64,000 nt of DNA from Methylomonas rhizoryzae (GTDB lineage: Bacteria; Pseudomonadota; Gammaproteobacteria; Methylococcales; Methylomonadaceae). Both the position numbers and the translations under genes were made by a program. The DNA lies in NCBI RefSeq assembly GCF_008632455.1, contig NZ_CP043929.1, forward strand, positions 4,464,001 through 4,528,000, given 5' to 3'. Of the stretch, positions 1-8,957 are shown one piece after another (the stretch's first letter is position 1; the number at the start of each line of letters is the position of its first letter). The notes under the pieces were generated by a model that worked only from the letters and a program-made list of their open reading frames with translations, ran no database searches and was not told the DNA's origin.

Positions 1-100
1 CACAACACAATCCTTATAATATGTAGGTTATCCTTTCCGCTACACAGCAACAACTCTCCGGTTTTCTGAACTGTCACTAGGCTCAAGGCACTCAAAACAT

Positions 101-1741
101 ATGTCCAGTCTGATCAAGTCCGCCGAATGGAACGCCGTCAAGCAACATCACCAAGAAGTTGCCGGCAAATTTTGCATGAAAGAGGCGTTCTCCAAAGACC
201 CGCACCGATTCGAAAAGTTTTCGATTGAATTTAACGATTTGCTATTCGATTTTTCTAAAAACCTCATCACAGAGGAGACGATTCCGCTGTTAATCAATCT
301 GGCTAATCGAGCAGAATTGCATGAGAAAACCGAAGCGATGTTTTCGGGCTCGATTATTAACACTACGGAAAAACGTGCTGTACTGCATACGGCGTTGCGC
401 AATAGGGGCAACGACCCTGTCTATTTCCGCGGCAAAGACGTCATGCCGGAAATCAATAAAGTACTGGAAAAAATGCGGGAATTTACCGAAAAAGTACGTT
501 CGGGCGCTTGGACCGGCTACACGGGAAAACCCATAACCGATATTGTCAATATCGGCATCGGCGGATCGGATTTAGGCCCGAAAATGGTCGATACCGCCCT
601 CACACCCTACGGTAAAGAATCTTTAAAAGCGCATTTTGTCTCCAACGTCGATCAAACCGACATTGTCGAAACGTTGAAACAGTTAAACCCTGAGACCACG
701 CTATTTCTCATTTCGTCAAAAACCTTCACCACACAGGAAACCATGACCAATGCGCGCTCGGCGCGGAATTGGTTTTTAAATACTGCCAAAGACTCTGCGC
801 ACATTGCCAAGCACTTCATCGCCATCTCGACCAACGTAGCAGCGGTGAAAGAATTCGGTATAGACCCGGACAATATGTTCGAGTTTTGGGACTGGGTTGG
901 CGGCCGTTATTCGCTTTGGTCCGTTATAGGTATGTCCATAGCACTCTATATCGGCATGGACAATTTCGAAGAATTATTGATGGGCGCCCATTTAGCGGAT
1001 GAACATTTCCGCAATGCGCCTTTCGAGCAAAACATTCCCGTAATCATGGGGTTACTGGGCATTTGGTATAACAACTTCTTCGAAGCTGAAACCTATGCCA
1101 TCTTGCCTTACGCACAATCGTTAAAATTCTTCGCCGATTATTTCCAGCAAGGCGACATGGAAAGCAACGGTAAGAGCGCCACGATTAACGGAGAAAAGGT
1201 CGATTACAACACAGGCCCCATCATTTGGGGCCAACCGGGCACCAACGGGCAACACGCTTTCTTTCAGCTGATTCACCAAGGAACCAAGTTAGTACCTAGC
1301 GACTTCCTTGCGGCGGCGCAAAGCCATTATGACCTGCCCGATCACCACGACATCCTGATCGCAAATTTCTTGGCACAAGCCGAAGCGCTAATGCTTGGTA
1401 AAACCGAAGAAGAGGTTAGAAAAGACTTAAGCCACGAGCCCAATCTGGACGACGCTTTAATTGTATCTAAGATATTCGACGGCAATCGGCCATCAAATAC
1501 GTTTCTATTTAAGAAACTGACGCCAAGAACGCTCGGGATGTTAATCGCCTTTTACGAACATAAAATTTTCGTTCAGGGCGTTATCTGGAATATCAATTCC
1601 TTTGATCAAATGGGCGTAGAGTTAGGCAAGGTTTTAGCGAAAGCCATTTTGCCGGAATTAAAGCATGATGAACCGATCCACAGCCACGATTGCTCGACTA
1701 ACGGCCTAATCAACGCTTACAAAAAATTGCGAAACTCTTGA
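101..1741 (+). CDS. pgi: Glucose-6-phosphate isomerase
   Basis: Interconverts glucose 6-phosphate and fructose 6-phosphate in the cytoplasm (glycolysis/gluconeogenesis, and the ribulose monophosphate cycle in methylotrophs). The 546-residue protein has the normal length for the bacterial family. Visible family signatures are GIGGSDLGP near residue 150, the QQGDMESNGKS block, GPIIWGQPGTNGQHAF, and SFDQMGVELGK near the C-terminus. These hold the sugar-phosphate binding and catalytic Glu/His/Lys positions of the PGI fold. The ATG at 101 gives the expected N-terminus. A TATAAT hexamer lies at 15-20, but its -35 partner would fall outside the window. The next gene follows after a 43-base gap on the same strand. 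Confidence 0.97.
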   Translation: MSSLIKSAEWNAVKQHHQEVAGKFCMKEAFSKDPHRFEKFSIEFNDLLFDFSKNLITEETIPLLINLANRAELHEKTEAMFSGSIINTTEKRAVLHTALRNRGNDPVYFRGKDVMPEINKVLEKMREFTEKVRSGAWTGYTGKPITDIVNIGIGGSDLGPKMVDTALTPYGKESLKAHFVSNVDQTDIVETLKQLNPETTLFLISSKTFTTQETMTNARSARNWFLNTAKDSAHIAKHFIAISTNVAAVKEFGIDPDNMFEFWDWVGGRYSLWSVIGMSIALYIGMDNFEELLMGAHLADEHFRNAPFEQNIPVIMGLLGIWYNNFFEAETYAILPYAQSLKFFADYFQQGDMESNGKSATINGEKVDYNTGPIIWGQPGTNGQHAFFQLIHQGTKLVPSDFLAAAQSHYDLPDHHDILIANFLAQAEALMLGKTEEEVRKDLSHEPNLDDALIVSKIFDGNRPSNTFLFKKLTPRTLGMLIAFYEHKIFVQGVIWNINSFDQMGVELGKVLAKAILPELKHDEPIHSHDCSTNGLINAYKKLRNS

Positions 1742-1784
1742 CGCCGATTCTACCTCTTTAGATTTACGCATCATCCTGGAAAAT

Positions 1785-2639
1785 TTGATAAAGAAAGCGC
1801 TCGGTACCGCCGACCACGATAGACAAATCGCCGGATTGACATATGTTTATCCGGTGATTTCCCGCCGTTCCGGCGGACTCTCGATAGGCATTAACTTCAA
1901 CCCCAATAATGCATGCAACTGGCGCTGCATTTACTGCCAAGTTCCCGACCTGAAACGCGGCTCAGCCCCCATCTTGGATATAGAAATACTTCGCTCGGAA
2001 CTGGAGCTTTTATTAGATGACATCATTTCCGGCGAGTTCTACGAGCGCTTCGAAGTGCCGCCGGAAGCGCGGGAGATCAAAGACATCGCACTATCAGGGA
2101 ATGGCGAACCTAGCAGTTTGACTAATTTTCACGAAGCGGTCAGCACAATTGCACATACAGCAAAAAACAAGAAGATATTTCCCGCATGCAAATTCATATT
2201 GATTACCAACGGCAGCTTGCTGCACAAACCCAACGTTTGCCAAGGCCTAGTTTGCTTGGCCCAAAATAACGGAGAAATTTGGTTTAAGCTGGACAGTGCC
2301 ACGACAGAAGGACGCCGCCTGCTCAACAATAGCAGGCAAAGTCGCAAACACCTCGTTAATAACTTGAAGATCGCCAGCGAACACTGCCCTACAAAATTGC
2401 AAACTTGCATGCTGCATTACGGCGATGCTTGGAGCAATGATGAGAAAACGGCTTATCTTTCGCTGCTAACCGAACTACAACGACAAAACATCTCCATTCG
2501 CGGCGTTATGCTGTATAGCCTTGCCCGCCCTTCACTGCAGCCTGAGGCGCCATCGCTAGACAAAGCATCCGAATTGGAAATAAAGGCCTTCGCTGCTGAC
2601 ATCGAAAAACTAGGGTACGACGTCAGCGTTAATGGTTAG
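1785..2639 (+). CDS. Radical SAM superfamily protein
   Basis: A 284-residue radical SAM enzyme. The 4Fe-4S/SAM motif Cx3Cx2C is visible as CNWRCIYC at about residues 44-51, followed by a glycine-containing stretch (ALSGNGEPS) typical of the SAM-binding beta strands. The substrate cannot be told from the sequence. The overall shape, without an obvious C-terminal SPASM cysteine cluster, resembles wybutosine-type/MoaA-like members often annotated only as radical SAM protein. The start is TTG at 1785, since no in-frame ATG precedes the conserved part. It probably shares a transcript with pgi. Its stop overlaps by 4 bases the stop of a convergent small gene. Confidence 0.85.
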   Translation: MIKKALGTADHDRQIAGLTYVYPVISRRSGGLSIGINFNPNNACNWRCIYCQVPDLKRGSAPILDIEILRSELELLLDDIISGEFYERFEVPPEAREIKDIALSGNGEPSSLTNFHEAVSTIAHTAKNKKIFPACKFILITNGSLLHKPNVCQGLVCLAQNNGEIWFKLDSATTEGRRLLNNSRQSRKHLVNNLKIASEHCPTKLQTCMLHYGDAWSNDEKTAYLSLLTELQRQNISIRGVMLYSLARPSLQPEAPSLDKASELEIKAFAADIEKLGYDVSVNG

Positions 2640-2890
2640 ACTTTTATATCCAATAAACTGCCTACCGTTTTTTCATGGGATTTAATTACCTTTGCGGCCG
2701 CCGAGGTTTCCAGTTCCGCCTCTTTTAAACTCAGAACAGGTTTAAATAAATCACCTGAGCTGAATTGTTCGGCGGTTCCAACTTCTTGTTTATCGACAGG
2801 CAGCCGAGCAATGGTATTGGCGGCGTCATTTGCTCTTTGCTGCGTAGTACTAATCAAATTAGTGACGCTGGAAAATGTATTGATGTTCAT
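2636..2890 (-). CDS. Small flagellar rod-like protein (84 aa)
   Basis: An 84-residue protein preceded by a clear GGAGG ribosome binding site 5-6 bases before the ATG, which supports it as a real gene. The N-terminus (MNINTFSSV... then RANDAANTIA) resembles the bb-rod domain of flagellar rod/hook proteins. The C-terminus (AKVIKSHEKTVGSLLDIKV) resembles the C-terminal helix that ends FlgC/FlgE/FlgG-type proteins. Both helices joined in one short protein match a family of mini rod-like proteins seen beside unrelated genes in proteobacteria. Function is unknown. No flagellar structural genes lie nearby; motAB is about 40 kb away. Confidence 0.6.
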   Translation of the reverse strand: MNINTFSSVTNLISTTQQRANDAANTIARLPVDKQEVGTAEQFSSGDLFKPVLSLKEAELETSAAAKVIKSHEKTVGSLLDIKV

Positions 2891-3005
2891 GACGGCCTCC
2901 GCGAGATTTCTCTACCCGAACTCTATCTTAACCCTAAGAGCGGCGGCAATAAATTAAATTCCATAGCCCATCGCCACCGATTTGTCCTTAGTATCACAAT
3001 ACGCG

Positions 3006-3938
3006 CTAATTTTTCTTGGCAAACACCTTGGTAAATCGCTCTTTAACGTAAGGATAACCCACTTGCAACCACTGCCTCCACAAAGCGCTTAAGCCCGATT
3101 TGCACATACACCACAGCCGTCCGCTGATAGACAATGCACTATCGCAACCTATGCGCTGCAACCTAGTTTCGACGATAGTGCTCCAATTCGGCCGACGATG
3201 ACCTTGCGAATCGATAAACACCTTCTCAAACATCCACATTTCCAACACGGAAACCGTCCACATAAACGCAAACGAAATAGCCATGCCTGCACCGGCGATT
3301 ATTACCAGAATCGCAAACATAGGATGTAATTTGGTTAACCACCAAGACAAAATATCCACCAGCAAAAACACATAAGGCATACCGATTGCGATCGACTTGT
3401 ATTTGACGGTGCTGGTTTCGGCAAAACTGAAAATCAATCCGACGAACATAAAAATAAAACTAATCCCGAACAAATGGATATGCGACACCCTCGTCAAGGA
3501 ACCGAAGGTCGCGCCTTCGTCTTGCCGAGATAATTCGGTCAATACTTTAAAATCATCGAAATTGGGCAAGCCGCTTTCCTTGTTATGGCACATCACGCAA
3601 CGTTCTTTGATGATATTCTGAACACCTGATTCGACGTAATCATCTTGGTCTGCGCCGTCTCGAACCCACTGAATAATCTGAAACCGTTCTTGCTCCGAAG
3701 CGTTTTCCTTCATAGAGCCGTTTAATTTAATCTCCAATGTGGTCCCGGATCGGTTTCCATAGTAACTGTAAACAATGTCGTCTATAGACAATCCGAACTT
3801 GCCGTCCGCCATTCCGTGAGTGAATAAAATTTGAATCAACGCAACCAAATACCCCACCGCCACGGTGGAGAGATAGCCGGTAAACAATACTTTCACTGGA
3901 ACGTCAAGGTCTTGTAACGATGAAAATTCGCGCGCCAT
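3006..3938 (-). CDS. Membrane protein with one c-type haem motif
   Basis: A 310-residue protein with an N-terminal transmembrane segment (about residues 15-38), a periplasmic stretch with a single c-haem site CVMCH (Cys114-His118), and about four further hydrophobic segments between residues 155 and 255. The C-terminal tail (about 265-310) is basic and probably cytoplasmic. The periplasmic haem loop is reminiscent of cytochromes with a CxxCH followed by a downstream Met ligand, but no close family is recognised. It could pass electrons between a quinol-linked donor and a periplasmic acceptor; that is inference. There is no obvious Shine-Dalgarno sequence before the ATG at 3938. Confidence 0.7.
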   Translation of the reverse strand: MAREFSSLQDLDVPVKVLFTGYLSTVAVGYLVALIQILFTHGMADGKFGLSIDDIVYSYYGNRSGTTLEIKLNGSMKENASEQERFQIIQWVRDGADQDDYVESGVQNIIKERCVMCHNKESGLPNFDDFKVLTELSRQDEGATFGSLTRVSHIHLFGISFIFMFVGLIFSFAETSTVKYKSIAIGMPYVFLLVDILSWWLTKLHPMFAILVIIAGAGMAISFAFMWTVSVLEMWMFEKVFIDSQGHRRPNWSTIVETRLQRIGCDSALSISGRLWCMCKSGLSALWRQWLQVGYPYVKERFTKVFAKKN

Positions 3939-4025
3939 AGCTTCGGGGAGGGTAGTTAGGAAGGGTAAGCTCGATTATAGCGCCGCAACAAAATAAGTAA
4001 CTATGTTAAAAGCCGGGTTAAGGGC

Positions 4026-4060
4026 AAAAAAAAGGCCCTCGCGAAACCGGAGGGCCTTTT
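4026..4060 (-). terminator. Rho-independent terminator of the cold-shock gene
   Basis: Read on the minus strand, a perfect 10-bp stem (AAAGGCCCTC at 4031-4040 with GAGGGCCTTT at 4050-4059) has a 9-base loop. It runs straight into an uninterrupted T tract (the A run at 4026-4033 on the plus strand). It lies 19 bases past the stop of the cold-shock gene. Confidence 0.9.
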
Positions 4061-4078
4061 CCGCGGAGTGAGTAGTCC

Positions 4079-4282
4079 TTATTTGGGCTGTACGTTAGCC
4101 GCAGTCAAACCTTTAGGTCCTGTCTCAATGTCAAACTCTACCGCTTGTCCCGGAGACAACGTTTTAAATCCATCGCCCAAAATTACCGAGTGATGGACGA
4201 AAACATCCTCGTTGCCCTCCGAAGGTTCGATAAAACCGAAGCCTTTGGTATTGTTGAACCACTTGACTGTGCCTGTTGCCAT
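4079..4282 (-). CDS. Cold-shock domain protein (CspA family)
   Basis: A 67-residue single-domain RNA/ssDNA-binding protein of the CspA family. The nucleic-acid-binding motifs RNP1 (KGFGFIEP, about residues 13-20) and RNP2 (VFVHHS, about 27-32) are both present. It starts with the usual MATGTVKWFN. Such proteins act as RNA chaperones in cold adaptation or in general mRNA metabolism. It is monocistronic: a strong terminator follows, and a non-coding region of about 400 bases lies upstream, long enough for the structured 5' leader common in this family. Confidence 0.96.
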   Translation of the reverse strand: MATGTVKWFNNTKGFGFIEPSEGNEDVFVHHSVILGDGFKTLSPGQAVEFDIETGPKGLTAANVQPK

Positions 4283-4623
4283 TTTAGAGCTCCTACTGAT
4301 TAATACTGTTCACCGCGCAGAAAATAACATTGATAGCCGGCCGGAATAGGCTTTGGTGACATTCAACATCGTTATCTGAGCCGACTAATTGTACTGTTAT
4401 TTATTCGGCAACGCTACTCGGCCCCAGTAGCGGCAACGGTTTCAGCGCGTTGGCTGCCTTTCCGGCCGAAATCAACCGGCCAATTTTCGGCAATACGGAA
4501 TAGTGAGCGACCCGATCTAAAAATAAAAACAACAAGCACAATTCGCAACAAACACGTCGAGATAACGTCGCTCATTGCCGAGAAATTTGTCGTTAATGGC
4601 TTTCATTTCATGGCCGCATCCCT
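4283..4623. other. Non-coding divergent region between csp and clpB
   Basis: No credible gene is seen here. The one local structure worth noting is a hairpin with a perfect 7-bp stem (CGCTACT 4412-4418 with AGTAGCG 4426-4432). It lies about 130 bases upstream of the cold-shock ATG and could belong to a leader RNA. The rest shows nothing recognisable apart from the clpB promoter listed separately. Confidence 0.4.
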
Positions 4624-4652
4624 CTTGAAAACATATAAGTAACGCCTTATAT
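4624..4652 (+). promoter_or_regulatory. Sigma-32-like heat-shock promoter of clpB
   Basis: CTTGAAA at 4624-4630, 14 bases, then CCTTATAT at 4645-4652. The E. coli RpoH consensus is CTTGAAA, 11-16 bases, CCCCATnT. The -35 is exact, the -10 matches at 6 of 8 positions, and the spacing is optimal. It lies about 36 bases before the clpB ATG. Confidence 0.65.
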
Positions 4653-4687
4653 CGGTGGCAACACTATTCATCCTAAGAGGCCTCACC

Positions 4688-7261
4688 ATGCGAATGGACA
4701 AACTCACCAGCAAATTCCAACAAGCACTCGGCGATGCGCAAAGTTTGGCGCTGGGCAAAGACCACCAATTCATCGAACCTTTACACGTCATGCTCGCCCT
4801 GCTGGATCAGGAAGGCGGCAGCATAAAGCCTTTGCTTCAACAAATCGGTGTGCAGGTCAACGCCCTTAAAACCGATTTAAACAAAGAAATTGACCGTCTC
4901 GCCAACGTTAGCGGAGCCGGAGGAGACGTACAGATTTCCAACGAACTTTCGCGCACGCTAAATTTGACCGATAAACTCGCGCAAAAGCGCAAAGACGCTT
5001 ACATATCCAGCGAACTCTTTCTGCTTGCCTCTCTGGAAACCGCCGGCACCCTACAAAACGTATTGAAACGGCACGGAGTCGTCGCGGCTGCCGTCGAGCA
5101 AGCCATCCTGAACATGCGCGGCGGACAATCGGTTAACGACGCTAACGCCGAAGACCAACGCCAAGCCTTGAAAAAATACACCATCAACCTGACCGAGCGC
5201 GCGGAACAAGGAAAACTGGATCCGGTTATCGGCCGTGACGACGAAATTCGCCGCACCATCCAAGTGCTGCAACGCCGCACCAAAAACAACCCGGTACTGA
5301 TCGGCGAACCGGGCGTCGGCAAAACCGCCATCGTCGAAGGCTTGGCGCAACGCATCGTCAACGGCGAAGTGCCGGAAGGCATAAAAGGCAAACAACTGCT
5401 GTCGCTCGATATGGCGGCACTGATCGCCGGTGCTAAATTTCGCGGCGAGTTCGAGGAAAGACTGAAAGCCGTTTTGAACGACATCGCCAAGCAGGAAGGC
5501 CAAGTGATTTTGTTCATCGACGAGTTGCACACCATGGTCGGCGCCGGTAAAGCGGAAGGCGCAATGGATGCCGGCAATATGTTGAAACCCGCTCTTGCCC
5601 GCGGCGAACTGCATTGCGTAGGCGCCACCACCCTGGACGAATACCGCCAATACATCGAAAAAGACGCCGCACTGGAACGTCGCTTTCAAAAAGTGTTGGT
5701 CGACGAACCCAATGTCGAAGATACCATCGCCATCTTACGCGGCTTAAAGGAGCGTTACGAAATCCATCACAGCGTCGATATTACCGACCCGGCCATTGTA
5801 GCCGCCGCTACGCTGTCCCACCGTTATATTTCCGACCGGCAACTGCCGGACAAAGCGATAGATTTGATAGACGAAGCTGCCAGCCGCATCCGTATGGAAA
5901 TGGACTCCAAACCGGAATCTATGGATAAGCTAGACCGGCGACTGATCCAGTTGAAAATCGAGCGCGAAGCGTTGAAGAACGAAAACGATGCGGCATCCAA
6001 AAAGCGTTTGGAAATATTGGAACAAGACATCGGTGAACTGGAAAAAGAATATTCCGATTTAGAAGAAATCTGGAAAGCGGAAAAAGCCGCATTACAAGGC
6101 ACGGCCACCATCAAAGAACGCTTGGAACACGCCCGGCTGGAACTGGAAGCCGCGCGCCGCGGCCAGGACTATACCCGCATGTCCGAACTGCAATACGGCG
6201 AAATCCCGAAATTGGAAAAAGAACTGGACCTGGCTTCGCAAGCGGAAATGCAGGATAAAACGCTGCTACGCAGCAAAGTCACCGAAGAAGAAATTGCCGA
6301 AGTCGTTTCGAAATGGACCGGTATACCGGTTTCGAAAATGATGGAGGGAGAACGGGAAAAACTGCTACGCATGGAAGACGAACTCGGCAAGCGCGTGGTC
6401 GGACAAACGGAAGCATTAAAAGCCGTCAGCAACGCCATCCGCCGCTCGCGCGCAGGTCTTGCCGATCCCAACCGCCCTAACGGTTCATTTCTGTTCTTAG
6501 GCCCGACCGGCGTCGGCAAAACGGAGCTCTGCAAAGCCCTAGCCGCATTCATGTTCGATACCGAAGAAGCCATGATCAGGATAGACATGTCGGAATTCAT
6601 GGAAAAACACTCAGTTGCCAGACTAATAGGCGCCCCTCCAGGGTATGTGGGGTACGAAGAAGGCGGCTATTTAACCGAGGCAATCAGACGCAAACCGTAT
6701 TCGGTCATCTTATTGGACGAGATCGAGAAAGCTCATGCCGACGTATTCAACGTCTTGTTGCAAGTATTGGACGATGGCCGCCTTACCGACGGTCAAGGCC
6801 GCACGGTAGACTTCAGGAATACCGTCGTGGTTATGACTTCCAACCTGGGTTCCCATGTCATACAAGAGCTCTCGGGAGAGGAAAACTATGCCACGATGAA
6901 GGAATCGGTGATGGAAATCGTCGCCCAACACTTCCGCCCGGAGTTTATCAACCGCATCGACGAGGCCGTGGTGTTCCATCCTTTGGGCAACGCGCAAATC
7001 CGAGCAATATGCGAAATTCAGATCGAACTGTTACGTCGGCGGCTGCAAGAAAAAGACATGGGGCTGGATATTAGTGAAGCGGCCTTGGATTTGCTCGGCG
7101 AAGCCGGCTACGATCCGGTCTATGGCGCAAGACCGTTAAAACGCGCCATCCAAAAGCAATTGGAAAATCCGCTAGCTAACGCCATATTGTCCGGCCATTT
7201 TCTGCCCGGAAATATCATCAGGGTAGATAAAGCCACAGACGGCTTGACGTTTAGCAAATAA
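4688..7261 (+). CDS. clpB: ClpB disaggregase chaperone
   Basis: ATP-driven hexameric disaggregase that works with DnaK to rescue aggregated proteins. The ATG at 4688 gives MRMDKLTSKFQ, aligning with the E. coli start, and a total of 857 residues, the same length as E. coli ClpB. AAGAGG at 4675-4680 is its ribosome binding site. The upstream in-frame start at 4655 is therefore not used. Domains in order: Clp N domain (1-145), NBD1 with Walker A GEPGVGKT at about 206, the coiled-coil middle domain (about 400-520, rich in Glu/Lys/Leu), NBD2 with Walker A GPTGVGKT at about 605, and the C-terminal ClpB small domain. There is no ClpP-binding loop. A sigma-32-like promoter precedes it and a terminator follows. 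Confidence 0.98.
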   Translation: MRMDKLTSKFQQALGDAQSLALGKDHQFIEPLHVMLALLDQEGGSIKPLLQQIGVQVNALKTDLNKEIDRLANVSGAGGDVQISNELSRTLNLTDKLAQKRKDAYISSELFLLASLETAGTLQNVLKRHGVVAAAVEQAILNMRGGQSVNDANAEDQRQALKKYTINLTERAEQGKLDPVIGRDDEIRRTIQVLQRRTKNNPVLIGEPGVGKTAIVEGLAQRIVNGEVPEGIKGKQLLSLDMAALIAGAKFRGEFEERLKAVLNDIAKQEGQVILFIDELHTMVGAGKAEGAMDAGNMLKPALARGELHCVGATTLDEYRQYIEKDAALERRFQKVLVDEPNVEDTIAILRGLKERYEIHHSVDITDPAIVAAATLSHRYISDRQLPDKAIDLIDEAASRIRMEMDSKPESMDKLDRRLIQLKIEREALKNENDAASKKRLEILEQDIGELEKEYSDLEEIWKAEKAALQGTATIKERLEHARLELEAARRGQDYTRMSELQYGEIPKLEKELDLASQAEMQDKTLLRSKVTEEEIAEVVSKWTGIPVSKMMEGEREKLLRMEDELGKRVVGQTEALKAVSNAIRRSRAGLADPNRPNGSFLFLGPTGVGKTELCKALAAFMFDTEEAMIRIDMSEFMEKHSVARLIGAPPGYVGYEEGGYLTEAIRRKPYSVILLDEIEKAHADVFNVLLQVLDDGRLTDGQGRTVDFRNTVVVMTSNLGSHVIQELSGEENYATMKESVMEIVAQHFRPEFINRIDEAVVFHPLGNAQIRAICEIQIELLRRRLQEKDMGLDISEAALDLLGEAGYDPVYGARPLKRAIQKQLENPLANAILSGHFLPGNIIRVDKATDGLTFSK

Positions 7262-7271
7262 CTGCGCCTTG

Positions 7272-7300
7272 AGGGGCGGCAAACGGACCGCCCCTTTCTT
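7272..7300 (+). terminator. Rho-independent terminator of clpB
   Basis: A perfect 8-bp stem (AGGGGCGG 7272-7279 with CCGCCCCT 7288-7295) with an 8-base loop is followed by a T-rich tail (TTTCTT). It lies 10 bases after the clpB stop. Confidence 0.85.
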
Positions 7301-7535
7301 CGGCCTTTAGCAACCGAACTATTCCGCGCCGCCCGGCCATTGTAACGAGTTAAGCCGGAATAATCACGGCCCTGCCCGGGCCCTCCCCCCCCAAATTTGC
7401 AAAAGACAGTCCAAAGCCGTTACCTATTGCTTGGAATGCGTCAATCGATCCGCTTACAATGATAGCGTACGCCATGTATCCGAACTTTCGCTAACCCGCC
7501 TATTGCTTGGGCTAACTATTTGATTAGGGTTTTTA

Positions 7536-8858
7536 ATGCTCCTTAAGAAACTGTGGCCCTTCGGCAAGAAAAAAGCATCGTCGCGCGATTCTTCCGCGGT
7601 TACTTACAGCGTACCCGAGAGAGTCTATACGCCCACAGCACACTTGGCTATCGGCATGTACATCATAGAATTGGACCGCCCTTGGTTGGAAAGCCCTTTT
7701 AAATTCCAAGGGTTCGAATTGACGTCCGAGAACGACATCCGCGCGGTTCAGGAAGTATGTAGCTATGTATACATAGACACGACTCGGCAGCGCGCAAAAA
7801 CCAGCAAACCAACACCGCCACCCACTCCCTATCGCGAACAGTCGGATTTCGAAATCTCCGACCCTCCGCCGAAATTGGGAGAGTTCAGCCAAGAAATCCG
7901 GCGCGCGGAGTCGGTGCATAAGGAAGTGGGTATGTTGGTGTCTAACTTTATGGAACGCATCGCCCGCGGCGAAGGCGTGGATGCCAAATTGGCCAAGGCG
8001 GCTGTGGCGGAGTGCGTCAATAGCGTATTGCACTCTCCGGACGCCTTCCTATGGCTAAGTCAACTAAAAAATCGCGACGAATACACGTCTCAACACAGTT
8101 TGAATGTTTGCGTGCTGTCGATTGTATTAGGCAGGCAAATCGGCTTATCGGTGGCGAATCTCAACAATGTGGGTTTGTGCGGCATGATGCACGATATGGG
8201 CAAGATGCTGATTCCCCTGCAGATATTGAACAAGCCCGGAAAGTTGGAACCGGACGAATTAGCGATCATGCGTTCTCACACCACGTTGGGCCGCGAACTA
8301 TTGGCATCCAGCCACGGCATGTTCCCGGGCGCCGTCACTACCGCGTTATCCCATCACGAAACCTTAAACGGCCAAGGTTATCCGAACAAAATCAATCACA
8401 CCGGCTTGCCGTTGTTTACCCGCATCGTCACGATTGCCGATATTTACGACGCAATTACTAGCGACCGGGTTTATCAAAAAGGCAGAACCCACCTGGAAGC
8501 CACCAATGTGTTGTCGAATTTGAGCGGCCCCCAATTGGACGAACGCTTGGTGATTAAATTTATCGAGGCGCTAGGCGTCTATCCTCCCGGCTGTATCGTG
8601 ATGATGACGAACGGCGCCGTCGCCATCGTAGTAGAAGTGAACGAGACGGTCAGACTCAGGCCGAAAATTATTTTATTACGAGACCCGCTCGGTCAACCGG
8701 TTGCGGAGCAAGTCATTAATCTGGCGGAAATGCCCTTGGACGAATTAGGCAAGGTATTAACCATTAAAGGCATAGTCAAAGCCCAGGATCACGATATTGA
8801 CATTAGCAAATACTATCAGCAAGGCATTCTGCAAAAAGGCTTTGCCCATTCCGCTTAG
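7536..8858 (+). CDS. HD-GYP cyclic di-GMP phosphodiesterase
   Basis: Predicted to hydrolyse cyclic di-GMP, a second messenger controlling motility and biofilm. The N-terminal part (about residues 20-130) has the pattern of DUF3391, which commonly precedes HD-GYP domains. The HD-GYP domain follows, with its metal-binding HD in MMHDMGK (His219-Asp220) and the diagnostic HHETLNGQGYP block starting near residue 273, then the downstream DIYDAITSDR segment. No transmembrane segment is visible, so it is probably cytoplasmic. It stands alone; the 235 bases upstream hold no gene. It may act on the pili or motility functions encoded further along, but nothing here shows that. Confidence 0.93.
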   Translation: MLLKKLWPFGKKKASSRDSSAVTYSVPERVYTPTAHLAIGMYIIELDRPWLESPFKFQGFELTSENDIRAVQEVCSYVYIDTTRQRAKTSKPTPPPTPYREQSDFEISDPPPKLGEFSQEIRRAESVHKEVGMLVSNFMERIARGEGVDAKLAKAAVAECVNSVLHSPDAFLWLSQLKNRDEYTSQHSLNVCVLSIVLGRQIGLSVANLNNVGLCGMMHDMGKMLIPLQILNKPGKLEPDELAIMRSHTTLGRELLASSHGMFPGAVTTALSHHETLNGQGYPNKINHTGLPLFTRIVTIADIYDAITSDRVYQKGRTHLEATNVLSNLSGPQLDERLVIKFIEALGVYPPGCIVMMTNGAVAIVVEVNETVRLRPKIILLRDPLGQPVAEQVINLAEMPLDELGKVLTIKGIVKAQDHDIDISKYYQQGILQKGFAHSA

Positions 8859-8957
8859 ACACATCGTATTGCCCCCGTAGAAAAAGATAACCGAAGAGTC
8901 AAAGTCGTTGCCTCATATTAGAGTTGTTTTGCTCGACATGAGGATTGTCGTTTTTCT

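Noticed and set aside
4999..5689. Two long minus-strand open frames opposite clpB
   Set aside because: They lie wholly within clpB, their translations are low-complexity Ser/Ala/Arg or Gly/Phe/Asp-rich mirror sequences, and clpB is unambiguous.
7369..7395. GC-rich palindrome (GGCCCTGCCCGGGCC followed by a C run) as a second clpB terminator or a regulatory site
   Set aside because: Short, self-complementary only in its centre, no T tract, and the better terminator is at 7272-7300.
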